NCBI GenBank assembly: GCA_007127095.1
Contig: SKZY01000254.1
Coordinates: 1-41,828, forward strand
Direction of reading: 5' to 3'
Length of the DNA: 41,828 bases
DNA from: Planctomycetaceae bacterium
Lineage (GTDB): Bacteria; Planctomycetota; Planctomycetia; Pirellulales; Pirellulaceae
Shown here: positions 33,347 through 41,828 of the stretch, piece after piece
Position numbering within the stretch: the stretch's first letter is position 1
How the letters are laid out: every line of letters starts with the position of its first letter
Notes under the pieces: generated by a model
What the model was told of the DNA's origin: nothing
The model's database searches: none
Seen by the model: only the letters and a program-made list of their open reading frames with translations
Translations under genes and position numbers: made by a program

Positions 33347-35347
33347 TCAAGCGGCGCCGCGTGCTTCGCCGCCCCCGCAGAGGCTTTGGTAGAACCGATT
33401 GCTGGCCAACAACTCGTCGTGTCGGCCGACATCGGCGATCTGACCGTCGGCCATGACGACGATCCGGTCGGCCATCGCCAGCGAGGTCGGGCGGTGGGTG
33501 ATCAGGATTCCGGTCCGGTTGACGAGAAACTTGGATAAAGCTTGATGGATCAGGTGTTCGCTCTCCAGATCGATTTGGCTCGTCGCTTCGTCGAGGATCA
33601 GGATATCGGGGTCGCGGAGGAACGCTCGAGCCAACGCGATCCGTTGCATTTGGCCGCCGGACAACCGCACGCCCTGGGAACCCAACACGGTGTCATAGCC
33701 GTCGGGTGTTTTATTGCGAATGAAGTCGTCGGCGTAGGCCATCTTGGCGACCTGCTCAATCGCGTCTCGGTCGCGTCGACGGCATCCGTAGCCGATGTTG
33801 TTGGCGATCGTGTCATCGAACAGCGTCGTCCGTTGGGTAACCAACCCGATCCGTCGGCGGATATCGCGGATCCGCATCTGCGACAGCGGCACGTCGTCCA
33901 GCATCACCGCGCCCTGCCAGGGGTCGTCGAAGCGGCAGAGGAGACTGATCAAGGTGCTCTTGCCGCAACCGTTGGGGCCGACGATCGCGATCGTCTCGCC
34001 GTGCCGGATTTCGAGGTCGACGCCGCCGAGCACCGGTGGTCCGCTCGGATAGCGAAAGTGAACGTCTTGAAAACGGATCAGGCGATGTGGGCGTGGCGGC
34101 GAGACGGTGACCGCCGCGTTGCGAACCCGGACCGGTCGGTCGATGATCTCGAACACACGCTGGGCCGCAGCGATCCCACGCTGCAAGTCGCTCCAGACCT
34201 CCGCCAATTTTCTCGCCGGGTCCGACGCCCCGATCAGAAACCCGAAAAACAACAACACATGCCCGACTTCCATCGGGTGCAAGCTCATCCGGATCCCCAT
34301 CAGGTGTGTCTTTTGGTTGACCACCAGGTAGCCGCCGGCGATGATCCCGATGCAAACCACGACGGTCCCGAGAAACTCCGAGGTGCTGCGGGCAAGCGTA
34401 TTGTAAAAGGCCATCTTGATCGAACGACCGTAGTAGGACCGCAGTCCGGCGTTCAACCTGGCTCGTTCGACGGCCTGGGTGTTACAGATCTTGACCAATC
34501 GGATGCCGGCGAACGAATCGTTCAGCATCCCGAAGATTTGTCCCATCTCGCTCATCACCCGACGCGAGGCGCGGCGGATGGCACGGGATAGGAAATGCGT
34601 GACCAGGCCGACCAGCGGCAGGACGACCATCACCAACAACAGCAATCGCCAGCAGACGAATGCGGCGCCGCCGAGGCAGACGATCAGCTTCAACGGTTCA
34701 CGGATCAACCGGCCCAATAGCGTATTGATACCGCCGTTCAGGTAAGCGACGTCGGTGGTCAAGCGACTGGTCAAATCCGCCGAACCGGTATCGCCAAACT
34801 CGTCCAAGTCGAGTTGCAGGGCGCGGCGGTAAAACAGTCCACGGACCGCGATCGCCGTCCGTTCGGTAACGACTTGAACCAGCATCAGGTTAGCGGCCAA
34901 CGCCACCAGCTTGATCACCGTACCGGTCAGCAAGAAGCCCATCAGCCAGAGCAGGGTGGCATAGGGCGTTTCAGGGGCGTGCTTCGCCAAATAGGGCTCG
35001 ACCCCTTGCAGAACCCACAACGACCTTTGCATCGATTCGATCCCCAACCGCTCGATCCGGAGACGGCTGGTCAATTTCCGCCGATTGGGAACCTCGTCAG
35101 CGGCCAATTCCGCTTGGATCTCCGCGATCCGCTGCTGGTGACTTTCGATCTGCAGCTGCGAACTGGCGATTTTCTGTGAGACATAGCCGGGCAGACTGTC
35201 ACCCTTGAAAACCACTTCCACCAACGGGTAGACCGCGCCGATGTTGATGCCCCAGAACGCGGCGATCAGCAACGATGAGCAGACGAGTCCCACCAGAGCC
35301 GTTCGCTGACGGCAGGCGATCCGTAGGACGCGAACGAAATCCTTCAT
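33347..35347 (-). CDS. MsbA-type ABC exporter (fused permease and ATPase)
   Basis: 666 residues, full-length for a half-transporter. The N-terminal membrane domain has a first helix at about 17-38, an unusually long periplasmic/coiled section (residues about 55-105) between the first two helices, then helices near 130, 215-245 and 320. The ATPase has Walker A GPNGCGKST at 457-465, signature LSGGQMQR, Walker B ILILDEATS and a TH-R switch (LITHRPTSL). It probably dimerises and flips lipid, lipopolysaccharide or a small product outward. The long insertion after helix 1 is larger than in MsbA and is a family variant. The substrate is not evident from neighbours. Confidence 0.92.
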   Translation of the reverse strand: MKDFVRVLRIACRQRTALVGLVCSSLLIAAFWGINIGAVYPLVEVVFKGDSLPGYVSQKIASSQLQIESHQQRIAEIQAELAADEVPNRRKLTSRLRIERLGIESMQRSLWVLQGVEPYLAKHAPETPYATLLWLMGFLLTGTVIKLVALAANLMLVQVVTERTAIAVRGLFYRRALQLDLDEFGDTGSADLTSRLTTDVAYLNGGINTLLGRLIREPLKLIVCLGGAAFVCWRLLLLVMVVLPLVGLVTHFLSRAIRRASRRVMSEMGQIFGMLNDSFAGIRLVKICNTQAVERARLNAGLRSYYGRSIKMAFYNTLARSTSEFLGTVVVCIGIIAGGYLVVNQKTHLMGIRMSLHPMEVGHVLLFFGFLIGASDPARKLAEVWSDLQRGIAAAQRVFEIIDRPVRVRNAAVTVSPPRPHRLIRFQDVHFRYPSGPPVLGGVDLEIRHGETIAIVGPNGCGKSTLISLLCRFDDPWQGAVMLDDVPLSQMRIRDIRRRIGLVTQRTTLFDDTIANNIGYGCRRRDRDAIEQVAKMAYADDFIRNKTPDGYDTVLGSQGVRLSGGQMQRIALARAFLRDPDILILDEATSQIDLESEHLIHQALSKFLVNRTGILITHRPTSLAMADRIVVMADGQIADVGRHDELLASNRFYQSLCGGGEARGAA

Positions 35348-35709
35348 GAACCCATACTTCCCTGCTGTGAAATCCGATCGAGCCCGATCCGTCGTGAACG
35401 GCCCGCGAAAATGCTCTATAATCGATTCGACTTGCGTAGATCCAGGTCGCTTTCCGAAGCGGCTGGTCCGTTGCCCATGGCCTTCTGACCGCGGACGGTC
35501 TGCCGCCCCGATTTGCGGGATTCGCCTCCCGGCCCCGGGACTGGCTGCCCCACCGTGCGGAAGCTGGCGGACGGCAGCGAGTCAAGATGTTAAATTCAGT
35601 GGAATATTCGCCGAACCGCTATGTTTCGCCGTTTGACCGTGACATAATTAGGGCTCGCGATGTACCTTCCCACCTGACGCGACCTCCCCACCTCCCACCG
35701 ACTTGTCCC
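35348..35709. other. Divergent intergenic region, ABC exporter / TlpA-like gene
   Basis: 362 bases with no gene. A perfect TATAAT at 35417-35422 has only a poor -35 match (GTGAAC) 17 bases upstream, so a plus-strand promoter about 290 bases before the TlpA-like gene is possible but weak. An in-frame ATG at 35587 would extend the TlpA-like protein through this region; the signal peptide at 35710 argues against it. Confidence 0.45.
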
Positions 35710-36948
35710 ATGATGAAACTATTTAACCTTCGCCTGACCCTGTTGCTGGCATTTTGCGGCGTGTCCGTCGTCAGCGTACTCTGGTTTCCCGCCGGTTCCG
35801 AAAACGTATTAGCGTTGGAATCGGATGCCGAAGCGACGCCTGCGGTAGCCGCGGCGGCGGAAGAAGCGTCACTCGGGATCGGTTCGGACGCTCCGAAATT
35901 GGATATTGAACACTGGATCCAAGACGGCAACGGCTTCTTCAAGCCGGTAACCGAGTTCAAGCCGGGACAGGTTTACGTGGTCGAGTTTTGGGCGACCTGG
36001 TGTGGACCATGCGTCGCTTCGATGCCGCACTTGGCCGAACTGCAGAACCGCTATCGCGGCCAAAACGTGCAGATCATCAGTGTCAGCGACGAACCGCTCG
36101 AGACGGTGACGGGATTTCTTGAGCGGAGCACCGAATCGCCGTCCGGCGAACCGGTCACCTTTGCCGAAGTCACGGCTCCCTACAGCCTGACCACCGACCC
36201 CGATCGTTCGACGCACGCCGCCTACATGGAAGCGTCGCAACAACAGGGGATTCCGACCGCCTTCATCGTCGGCAAAGACAGCAAAATCGAGTGGATCGGG
36301 CATCCGATGGAAATCGACGAGCCGCTCGACCGAGTCGTCAAAGACAGCTGGCCTCGGGAAGAGTTTGCCGAGATGTACATCGCCAAGCAGTCCTTCGGTG
36401 AAGTCGTACAGCGATTATCCGGTCTGGCCAATCGAGGCCGGTTCGCTGAAGCGATCGAAGTGATCGACGCCGAACTCGAAAAGAAGCTCCCCGCGGAACT
36501 CCAGGCCCAACTGATCGGGTTCAAGAACCAGATCAAACTGATGGGTGGCATGATCGATGAAGACGTCACGACGTTCTTGCGTCAACGAATCGCCGCCAGC
36601 CAGGGTGACGCGATCGGGATCGCCCGTGTCGGCTGGTCGCTGCACCAAGCGGCTCAACAGGATCCGGGCGCCACGAAGCAGCCCGCCTTGACGGCGTTGA
36701 TCAACGAATCGATCGAAGCCTTGGATCGCGAAGTGACGACCGCCGACGAAGAAATGCAGCCGCTGTTGTACGACACGCTAGCCCATCTGCGGGAATCGAT
36801 CGGCGACCTCGATGGGGCGATCAAAGCTCAGGAAACGGCGATCGAGCGAGCCGATTCCCGGACCAAGGAACGCTTGACCCGCTTTCTCGATGAACTCAAG
36901 GCAGCCAAGCAGGGTGAGTCCGAGCAAGGCGAGCCCAAGCAAGAGTAG
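35710..36948 (+). CDS. Secreted TlpA/ResA-like thioredoxin with helical C-terminal extension
   Basis: 412 residues from ATG 35710 (a second ATG follows at once). A signal peptide or anchor covers about 4-26. The thioredoxin domain carries WCGPC at 97-101 and the cis-proline region GIPTAFIVG, residues about 58-210. The remaining 200 residues are helical and TPR-like (FAEAIEVIDAELEKKL, LRESIGDLDGAIKAQETAIERAD) and end in a Glu/Gln/Lys tail. It reduces or shuffles disulfides outside the membrane, perhaps for cytochrome maturation; the downstream haem protein (start 111 bases later) is a plausible client. Confidence 0.88.
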   Translation: MMKLFNLRLTLLLAFCGVSVVSVLWFPAGSENVLALESDAEATPAVAAAAEEASLGIGSDAPKLDIEHWIQDGNGFFKPVTEFKPGQVYVVEFWATWCGPCVASMPHLAELQNRYRGQNVQIISVSDEPLETVTGFLERSTESPSGEPVTFAEVTAPYSLTTDPDRSTHAAYMEASQQQGIPTAFIVGKDSKIEWIGHPMEIDEPLDRVVKDSWPREEFAEMYIAKQSFGEVVQRLSGLANRGRFAEAIEVIDAELEKKLPAELQAQLIGFKNQIKLMGGMIDEDVTTFLRQRIAASQGDAIGIARVGWSLHQAAQQDPGATKQPALTALINESIEALDREVTTADEEMQPLLYDTLAHLRESIGDLDGAIKAQETAIERADSRTKERLTRFLDELKAAKQGESEQGEPKQE

Positions 36949-36981
36949 GCAGCGAGCGGAAATCGGGCGTCGGTGCGGTAC

Positions 36982-37004
36982 GGCTGGTTAAAATACGACC
37001 AGCC
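36982..37004. repeat. Hairpin between TlpA-like and PSCyt1 genes
   Basis: GGCTGGT (36982-36988) and ACCAGCC (36998-37004) form a 7-bp stem around the AT-rich loop TAAAATACG. No T-run follows, so it is not a standard terminator. Confidence 0.4.
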
Positions 37005-37058
37005 CAACACTCGGGGCTCTGCCAACGCATCTTCTCATTGCCGGATATGTGATTCAAA

Positions 37059-39944
37059 ATGAAGTTTCGGTCTCAGATCGGTGGAAAACCTTGGCCACCG
37101 GCCGGTGCCACAGCGATGTTCGCCGTGGTCGGGCTGGCCTTGTTCGGGCTGACCGCGACCGCTCGAGCGGCCGATCGAGTCGACTTCGTCCGCGACGTGC
37201 AGCCGATTCTGGAAACCTACTGCGTCGCCTGTCACACCAGCGACGACCCTCAAGGTGGGTTGGTGATGCGGTCGCACGACGCTTTGATGTTGGGTGGTGA
37301 TTCGGGGGCGGCGATCACCCCAGGAAGCGCCGGCAGCAGTCGGTTGTGGCTGATGGCCGCAGGTAAACTCGAACCGGTGATGCCGCCCGATGACGCTGTC
37401 GGGCCGAATGAAGACGAATTGGCGGTACTGGCGGCCTGGATCGATCAAGGGGCGGACGGTCCCGAGGGCGATTCGCCGATGCGACGGAATCTGCGTGTCC
37501 CCGAAATCGCTCCGGTCGATGGGGTCGCGTTGCCGATCACGGCATTGGCGATCGACCCGTCTACCGATTCGCGGATCGTAGCGAGTTTCGGCGACGTCCG
37601 CTGGGTTACCCCCGACGGAACGGTCACGGGTCGACTGCCGCCGCAACCGGGAAAAGTGAACTCGTTGCGGGTCGGCCCAGACGGTCGACAATTATCGGTC
37701 GCCAGCGGAGTGACCGGGCTTTACGGCCGCGTGGCGGTCTATGACCTCGACGATCAACGACTGATCCACGAATTGATCGGCCACGATGACATCGTCCAGA
37801 TGGCGATCTTTTCGCCCGATGGTCGCTGGATCGCATCGGCCAGCTACGACCACCAGATTATCCTTTGGGATGCCCACAGCGGTGCCGCGATCCGGACACT
37901 CCGCGGCCACAATGGCGCCGTTTACTCGATCGCGTTCTCGCCCGATTCGAGTCTTTTGATCAGTGGTAGCGCCGATGAGACCGTCAAGGTATGGGATGTC
38001 GAATCGGGCCGCCGACTCGACACGATGAGCCAGCCTGAGGGTGAAGTGCATGCCGTGGCGGTCACCGCCGACGGACGCTTCGTACTCGCCGGCAGCGGTG
38101 ACAACCGACTCCGCGTTTGGCGCCTCGAATCGACCACTAGCGAACGGATCAACCCGCTGTTGGCTTCGCGTTATGTCGACGAGTCGCCGCCGACTCACTT
38201 GGCGATTACCGCCGACGGGTCACGGTTGGTAATCGTCTCGGAAGCGGGAAATGTCAAAGTCTTTTCGACAGACGATTGGAACCAACAAGCCGTCCTAACA
38301 CCACTCGGTGAAACCGCCAACGACCTAGCGATCAGTGTGGATGGAGCCGGACTGCTGGTATCGCTCGCCTCGGGGAACGTGGTCACCCGAGACCTGCCGT
38401 CGGCAACCGATCACGGCGGTGGCGACCGACCCGCCGTTGCAGCCATCGACCCGGACCCGATCTATCTCGATGTCGGCCCACTGCGGCCGATCGACGAGTC
38501 GGAACTCCGTTCGCAGGTGACCGCGGAAACCTTGCCGGACGAACGATCGACGGGGCCGGCGGAATCGGGTTCACCGAGTATCAACACGCCATTGGCACTT
38601 CCCCGTGGTGCCGAAGTGAACGGTGTGATCGGTCGTCCGGGTGAAGAAGATTGGTTCGCGTTTGAAGCCGACGCCGGTGAGATGTGGGTGATCGAAACCG
38701 ATACCACGGGACTCGACAGTCGACTCGATTCGGTCGTCGAGATTCGTGATTCGGATGGCGCTCCGGTCACGCGGGTGCGATTGCAAGCGGTGAGAGATTC
38801 CTACTTCACGTTCCGCGGTAAGAACAGCAGCCAAACCAACGACTTTCGGGTCTTCGCATGGGAAGAGATGACCGTCGGCGAGTATTTTTACTCCGGTGGC
38901 GAGGTCACACGTTTGTGGCTCTATCCTCGTGGAGCCGATTCAGGGTTCGACGTCTTTCCGGGAATGGGCAGCAGGTGGACCTACTTTGGCACCACCGCCG
39001 CCACCCATGCGTTGGGCGATCCGGCCTACATCGTCCGCCCGTTAATGAGCGGCGAACCGGCCCCGGCGAATGGCTTGCCCGTCTTCGACATCCCTTACCT
39101 GAATGACGACCACCCCCATCAAACTCGCGGAAAAGACAGCTACCTGCTGTTCAAAGCGCCCGCGGCGGATCGCTACCTGATCCGCTTGCGTGACACTCGT
39201 GGTGAAGGGGGCGATGGTTATCGTTACCGGTTACGGTTGCGGCCGGCAACCCCGGGATTCATCCCTAAGCTGACCCCGATCAATGCCGGTCTGCGGTCCG
39301 GCGCGGGTCGCGAGGTGATGCTGATGGTCGACCGCATCGACGGGTTCGACGGAGAAGTGACTTTCGATATCGACGAACTGCCGCCGGGCGTGACGAGCAG
39401 TTTTCCGGTCACGGTTCAGGCCGGTCAGCGGTTCGCGGTCGCGACGATTTTTGTTCAACCCGATGCCGAGCCATGGGACGGTGAGGTCGAACCGAAGGTC
39501 CGGGCACATGCGATCGTCGACCGCCGGCGAGTGGAACGCGAGGTCGGATCGGCTGGCAAGTTGAAGTGGCAGGAGCGCGGTGAGGCGATCCTGACGATCC
39601 ACGCCGATGATGATCGTGGGGAAGCTTCGCCGTTGGGCTGCGATTCCGTGGTGAAGATTCGCCGTGGCGAAACGATTTCATTGATCGTCCGTGCCGACCG
39701 ACAGGAAGGGTTCACCACTCAAATCCCGCTGGGCAACGAGCAATCGGGACGAAATCTCCCGTTCGGTTGCTATGTCGACAACATCGGGTTGAACGGATTA
39801 TTGATCCGTGAGCGGGAGAGCGAGCGGCGATTCTTCATCACCGCCGACGCGGTAACCGAGCCGGGACGCCGAACTTTTTTCCTGACCGGAGCGATCGACG
39901 GCGGCTTGACGACCGAGCCGATCACGATGGAAGTGTTGCCGTAA
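37059..39944 (+). CDS. Secreted PSCyt1 cytochrome / WD40 repeat protein
   Basis: 961 residues. A signal peptide runs to about residue 38 (VVGLALFGLTATARAAD). A planctomycete PSCyt1 haem domain follows with CVACH at 55-59, PGSAGSSRLWLM and MPPDD. WD40 repeats occupy about 160-460; clear units include GHDDIVQMAIFSPDGRWIAS and GHNGAVYSIAFSPDSSLLIS, each ending in an LWD/VWD-type strand. The C-terminal 450 residues contain PPC-like beta domains (GVIGRPGEEDWFAFEADAG) and an Ig-like tail. Such proteins are a hallmark of planctomycetes and may bind or oxidise complex glycans at the surface; the usual PSD1 partner is not next to it. Confidence 0.9.
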   Translation: MKFRSQIGGKPWPPAGATAMFAVVGLALFGLTATARAADRVDFVRDVQPILETYCVACHTSDDPQGGLVMRSHDALMLGGDSGAAITPGSAGSSRLWLMAAGKLEPVMPPDDAVGPNEDELAVLAAWIDQGADGPEGDSPMRRNLRVPEIAPVDGVALPITALAIDPSTDSRIVASFGDVRWVTPDGTVTGRLPPQPGKVNSLRVGPDGRQLSVASGVTGLYGRVAVYDLDDQRLIHELIGHDDIVQMAIFSPDGRWIASASYDHQIILWDAHSGAAIRTLRGHNGAVYSIAFSPDSSLLISGSADETVKVWDVESGRRLDTMSQPEGEVHAVAVTADGRFVLAGSGDNRLRVWRLESTTSERINPLLASRYVDESPPTHLAITADGSRLVIVSEAGNVKVFSTDDWNQQAVLTPLGETANDLAISVDGAGLLVSLASGNVVTRDLPSATDHGGGDRPAVAAIDPDPIYLDVGPLRPIDESELRSQVTAETLPDERSTGPAESGSPSINTPLALPRGAEVNGVIGRPGEEDWFAFEADAGEMWVIETDTTGLDSRLDSVVEIRDSDGAPVTRVRLQAVRDSYFTFRGKNSSQTNDFRVFAWEEMTVGEYFYSGGEVTRLWLYPRGADSGFDVFPGMGSRWTYFGTTAATHALGDPAYIVRPLMSGEPAPANGLPVFDIPYLNDDHPHQTRGKDSYLLFKAPAADRYLIRLRDTRGEGGDGYRYRLRLRPATPGFIPKLTPINAGLRSGAGREVMLMVDRIDGFDGEVTFDIDELPPGVTSSFPVTVQAGQRFAVATIFVQPDAEPWDGEVEPKVRAHAIVDRRRVEREVGSAGKLKWQERGEAILTIHADDDRGEASPLGCDSVVKIRRGETISLIVRADRQEGFTTQIPLGNEQSGRNLPFGCYVDNIGLNGLLIRERESERRFFITADAVTEPGRRTFFLTGAIDGGLTTEPITMEVLP

Positions 39945-39997
39945 CCGTGTGCGATGTTCGACAAGCACCGCGAGCGAACCGGTTGGCTGCCGAATCT

Positions 39998-40477
39998 TCA
40001 GCCGGTCAGCCCGTCTCGTTCGAGCCGCAGGACTTTGTCGAGCCGACGTGAGTGCCGTTCGCCCGGTGTATACCTGGCAGCCAAGAAGGCCGAGACGATC
40101 TCTCTGGCCAGATCGGGACCGATCACCCGGGCGCCGATACAGAGCACGTTCATATCATCGTGCTCGACCCCTTGGTGCGCCGAATAGGTGTCGTGACAGA
40201 TCGCGGCGCGGATCCCCTTGATCTTGTTCGCGGCGACGCTGACGCCGACACCACTGCCGCACACCAACACTCCGCGGTCGGCCTTACCGGTCACGATTTC
40301 ACGCGACACCGCGGCGGCGAAATCGGGGTAATCACAGCTCGTCTCATCATCTGTCCCGCAATCGATCAAGGGAACGTCGCCTGCGCGGAGCAGTTCGACC
40401 ACCCATTTCTTGAGCGGGAAACCGGCATGGTCACCGCCGACAGCAACAAGAAGGGGAACTGTAGCTACAGGACTCAT
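39998..40477 (-). CDS. rpiB: Ribose-5-phosphate isomerase B
   Basis: 159 residues from ATG 40477, the normal RpiB length; the frame runs to 40723 but the extension is not conserved. Motifs: GGDHAGF near the start, CDYPDFA, the active-site loop GVLVCGSGVGVSVAANK with catalytic Cys, and CHDTYSAHQGVEHDDMNVLCIGARVIG. It converts ribose 5-phosphate and ribulose 5-phosphate in the cytoplasm. It diverges from hisE, and ribose 5-phosphate feeds PRPP, the hisG substrate, which may be chance or linkage. No good ribosome binding site is evident. Confidence 0.95.
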   Translation of the reverse strand: MSPVATVPLLVAVGGDHAGFPLKKWVVELLRAGDVPLIDCGTDDETSCDYPDFAAAVSREIVTGKADRGVLVCGSGVGVSVAANKIKGIRAAICHDTYSAHQGVEHDDMNVLCIGARVIGPDLAREIVSAFLAARYTPGERHSRRLDKVLRLERDGLTG

Positions 40478-40680
40478 CGACGGCACGTGCGGATTACGGG
40501 TTCGGCTTGCGGAAAGGCGTCGGGAGCGTAATTTATCGCTGGTCACGGCGACCCGATAGGAGGTGACGAGGGGGGCGCCGGCGGTTTCGGGGGCGCTGTC
40601 GCATTTTTGGGCAATTCGACTAACATTCGGGAACTCATGCCCGGCCACACCGTAACTGACCTTTACCTCTCCGACCACCG

Positions 40681-41019
40681 ATGCCCCAATCACTCGAACC
40701 GCTCGATCGCCTGATGCGGACACTTACGGATCGTGCCCGATCGCTGCCGCCGGGATCCTACACGACCCGACTGATGCAGGGCGGGACGGCTGAACTCGGA
40801 CGCAAATTGCGTGAGGAGGCCGAGGAGATGATCGAAGCGGCTGACGAAACGGGCGACGCGGGGCGAGAGCATTTTGTCTACGAAGCGGGTGATCTGATCT
40901 ATCACGCGCTCGCTCTACTCGCCTTTCGCGGGGTCAGCTTGGACGAAGTCGCCGCCGAGTTGGCACGGCGAGAGGGAACGTCGGGGTTGGTCGAAAAGGC
41001 GAATCGCGGCCACCAGTAA
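40681..41019 (+). CDS. hisE: Phosphoribosyl-ATP pyrophosphatase
   Basis: 112 residues, typical for stand-alone HisE. The all-alpha MazG-like core is present: SYTTRLMQGG, KLREEAEEMIEAA and YEAGDLIYHALALLAFRGV, giving the ExxE and ExxD metal-binding residues. It hydrolyses phosphoribosyl-ATP to phosphoribosyl-AMP, the second step of histidine synthesis, in the cytoplasm. hisG begins 84 bases downstream, so the first two steps are adjacent; hisI is not fused. No histidine-rich leader peptide was seen upstream. Confidence 0.93.
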   Translation: MPQSLEPLDRLMRTLTDRARSLPPGSYTTRLMQGGTAELGRKLREEAEEMIEAADETGDAGREHFVYEAGDLIYHALALLAFRGVSLDEVAAELARREGTSGLVEKANRGHQ

Positions 41020-41103
41020 ATCGCTCTCGACCACGTTGGTCCACCGAAAATCCCGCCCTTACTGCAATCGATCTTTCGCACTCGTGGTAACGATCCAAGA
41101 CCC

Positions 41104-41828
41104 ATGAACTCAGAACGCGACGCAAGTCGAAACCTCCGCATCGGCATCCCGAGTAAGGGGCGGCTGAGCGAACTCGCCGGCGAATTGCTCCGCCAAGCCG
41201 GACTGCAATTCCGTCGTCAGGACCGCGGATTGTTCGCCCGCGTCAACGGCTTGCCGATCGATTTGACTTTCCTGCGGACCGATGACATCCCGACCCTCTG
41301 CGCCGAAGGCGCCATCGATATGGGCATCACCGGCAGTGACCTGCTGGCGGAGGCCGGCGTCGATACGAATCTGCGGATGCGACTCGGGGTCGGCCGTTGT
41401 CGACTGGCGATCTGTGTCCCTGACGACTCGGACTACGCTTCGGCAGCCGATCTCGACGGCGCCCGCATCGCGACCAGTTTTCCCTCGGTCACCGCGCGTT
41501 ACCTGGCCAGCCACAACGCGACGGCACATCTGGTGTCGTTGTCCGGTTCGGTCGAAGTGATGATCCAATTGGGCGTCGCCGATGCGATCGTCGACCTGGT
41601 CGAGACCGGCAGCACGTTGGCAGCCAACCGCTTGCGGATCTTGGAAGAGATCGGTCAGTACGAAACCGTGTTGATCCAGAGCGAGAACTGCCATGACCCG
41701 GAAACCGCCGAGCGGGTCGTCCGTCGGCTAGAAGGGGTGACGATCGCGCGTGACTATTCGATGCTTGAATACAACGTCCCGCGGCAATCACTCGAGCAAG
41801 CCGAAGCGATCACGCCCGGATTCAACTC
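41104..41828 (+). CDS. hisG: ATP phosphoribosyltransferase, cut by window end
   Basis: 241 complete codons are visible and the frame is still open at the window edge. The N-terminus has RIGIPSKGRL; further on are GITGSDLLAEAG, SGSVEVMIQLGVADAIVDLV and the PRPP-binding loop DLVETGSTLAANRL. The sequence continues into EYNVPRQSLEQAEAITPG, the start of the C-terminal regulatory region, so this is the long, histidine-inhibited HisG rather than the short form that needs HisZ. It catalyses the first step of histidine synthesis. The ATG at 41104 is chosen because the preceding frame has no homology. Confidence 0.93.
   Translation, partial: MNSERDASRNLRIGIPSKGRLSELAGELLRQAGLQFRRQDRGLFARVNGLPIDLTFLRTDDIPTLCAEGAIDMGITGSDLLAEAGVDTNLRMRLGVGRCRLAICVPDDSDYASAADLDGARIATSFPSVTARYLASHNATAHLVSLSGSVEVMIQLGVADAIVDLVETGSTLAANRLRILEEIGQYETVLIQSENCHDPETAERVVRRLEGVTIARDYSMLEYNVPRQSLEQAEAITPGFN

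Noticed and set aside
35394-35422. Promoter with TATAAT at 35417
   Set aside because: The -35 element matches poorly (GTGAAC) and the gene is about 290 bases downstream; not listed as a separate promoter.
36982-37004. Intrinsic terminator after the TlpA-like gene
   Set aside because: The stem is only 7 bp and no T-run follows; kept only as a hairpin.
41020-41103. Histidine attenuator or T-box between hisE and hisG
   Set aside because: No His-codon leader, terminator hairpin or T-box motif was visible in this 84-base gap.

Overview
The window reads as a chromosomal segment of a planctomycete, most likely a Rhodopirellula-like member of the Pirellulaceae. This rests on gene content: a secreted protein fusing a PSCyt1-type cytochrome to WD40 repeats, a sorbosone-dehydrogenase-like propeller carrying two haem c sites next to a DUF1080 protein, a redoxin/cytochrome c/copper monooxygenase fusion, a TlpA-type thioredoxin with a long C-terminal extension, and a short GSSGG-repeat secreted protein. 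Spacing is loose and operons are small. I see no rRNA, tRNA, CRISPR array or insertion sequence. Base composition is uneven by eye: the first gene (309-6077) and the pair at 11891-13497 look more AT-rich than the GC-rich remainder.

Layout. 309-6077: one very large helicase-nuclease (transglutaminase-like, DUF4011, SF1 helicase, Vsr-like nuclease, DUF3320), a likely stand-alone defence gene. 6315-8903: a promoter whose -10 region lies inside a perfect 9+2+9 palindrome, then a secreted redoxin/cytochrome c/copper monooxygenase fusion and an overlapping TetR regulator, which together look like a self-regulated operon. 9004-11506 (minus): short-chain dehydrogenase then beta-lactamase-family hydrolase. 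11891-13497: ribosome hibernation factor family protein then a baeRF-type (eRF1-like) protein. 13797-14372: a lone nucleotidyltransferase-fold protein.

14510-21985 is a signalling block. On the minus strand, a 1499-residue CheB-CheR-PAS histidine kinase is followed 6 bases later by its NarL-type response regulator. Diverging on the plus strand are a degenerate receiver, an intact single-domain receiver, a BON protein and the GSSGG-repeat protein. The kinase's CheB domain has His where the catalytic Asp is expected, and the first receiver lacks its phospho-acceptor Asp, so two of the signalling parts look altered.

22036-26317 (minus) is a secreted oxidoreductase cluster: an unrecognised exported protein, the sorbosone-dehydrogenase/dicytochrome protein and a DUF1080 protein. 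26543-32319 (plus) holds a ComEC-like metallo-beta-lactamase lipoprotein with its DUF3006 companion, a membrane-anchored cytochrome c'-like protein, and a two-gene DUF4132 module. 32338-35347 (minus) has a TIM-barrel sugar isomerase/epimerase-like protein and an MsbA-type ABC exporter. 35710-39944 (plus) has the TlpA-like protein and the PSCyt1-WD40 protein. The window ends with rpiB (minus) diverging from hisE and a hisG cut by the window edge.

Most promising for novelty are the palindrome-controlled redoxin/cytochrome/copper monooxygenase operon, the altered CheB-CheR kinase with its degenerate receiver, the large helicase-nuclease with its transglutaminase-like head, and the hibernation-factor/baeRF pair.
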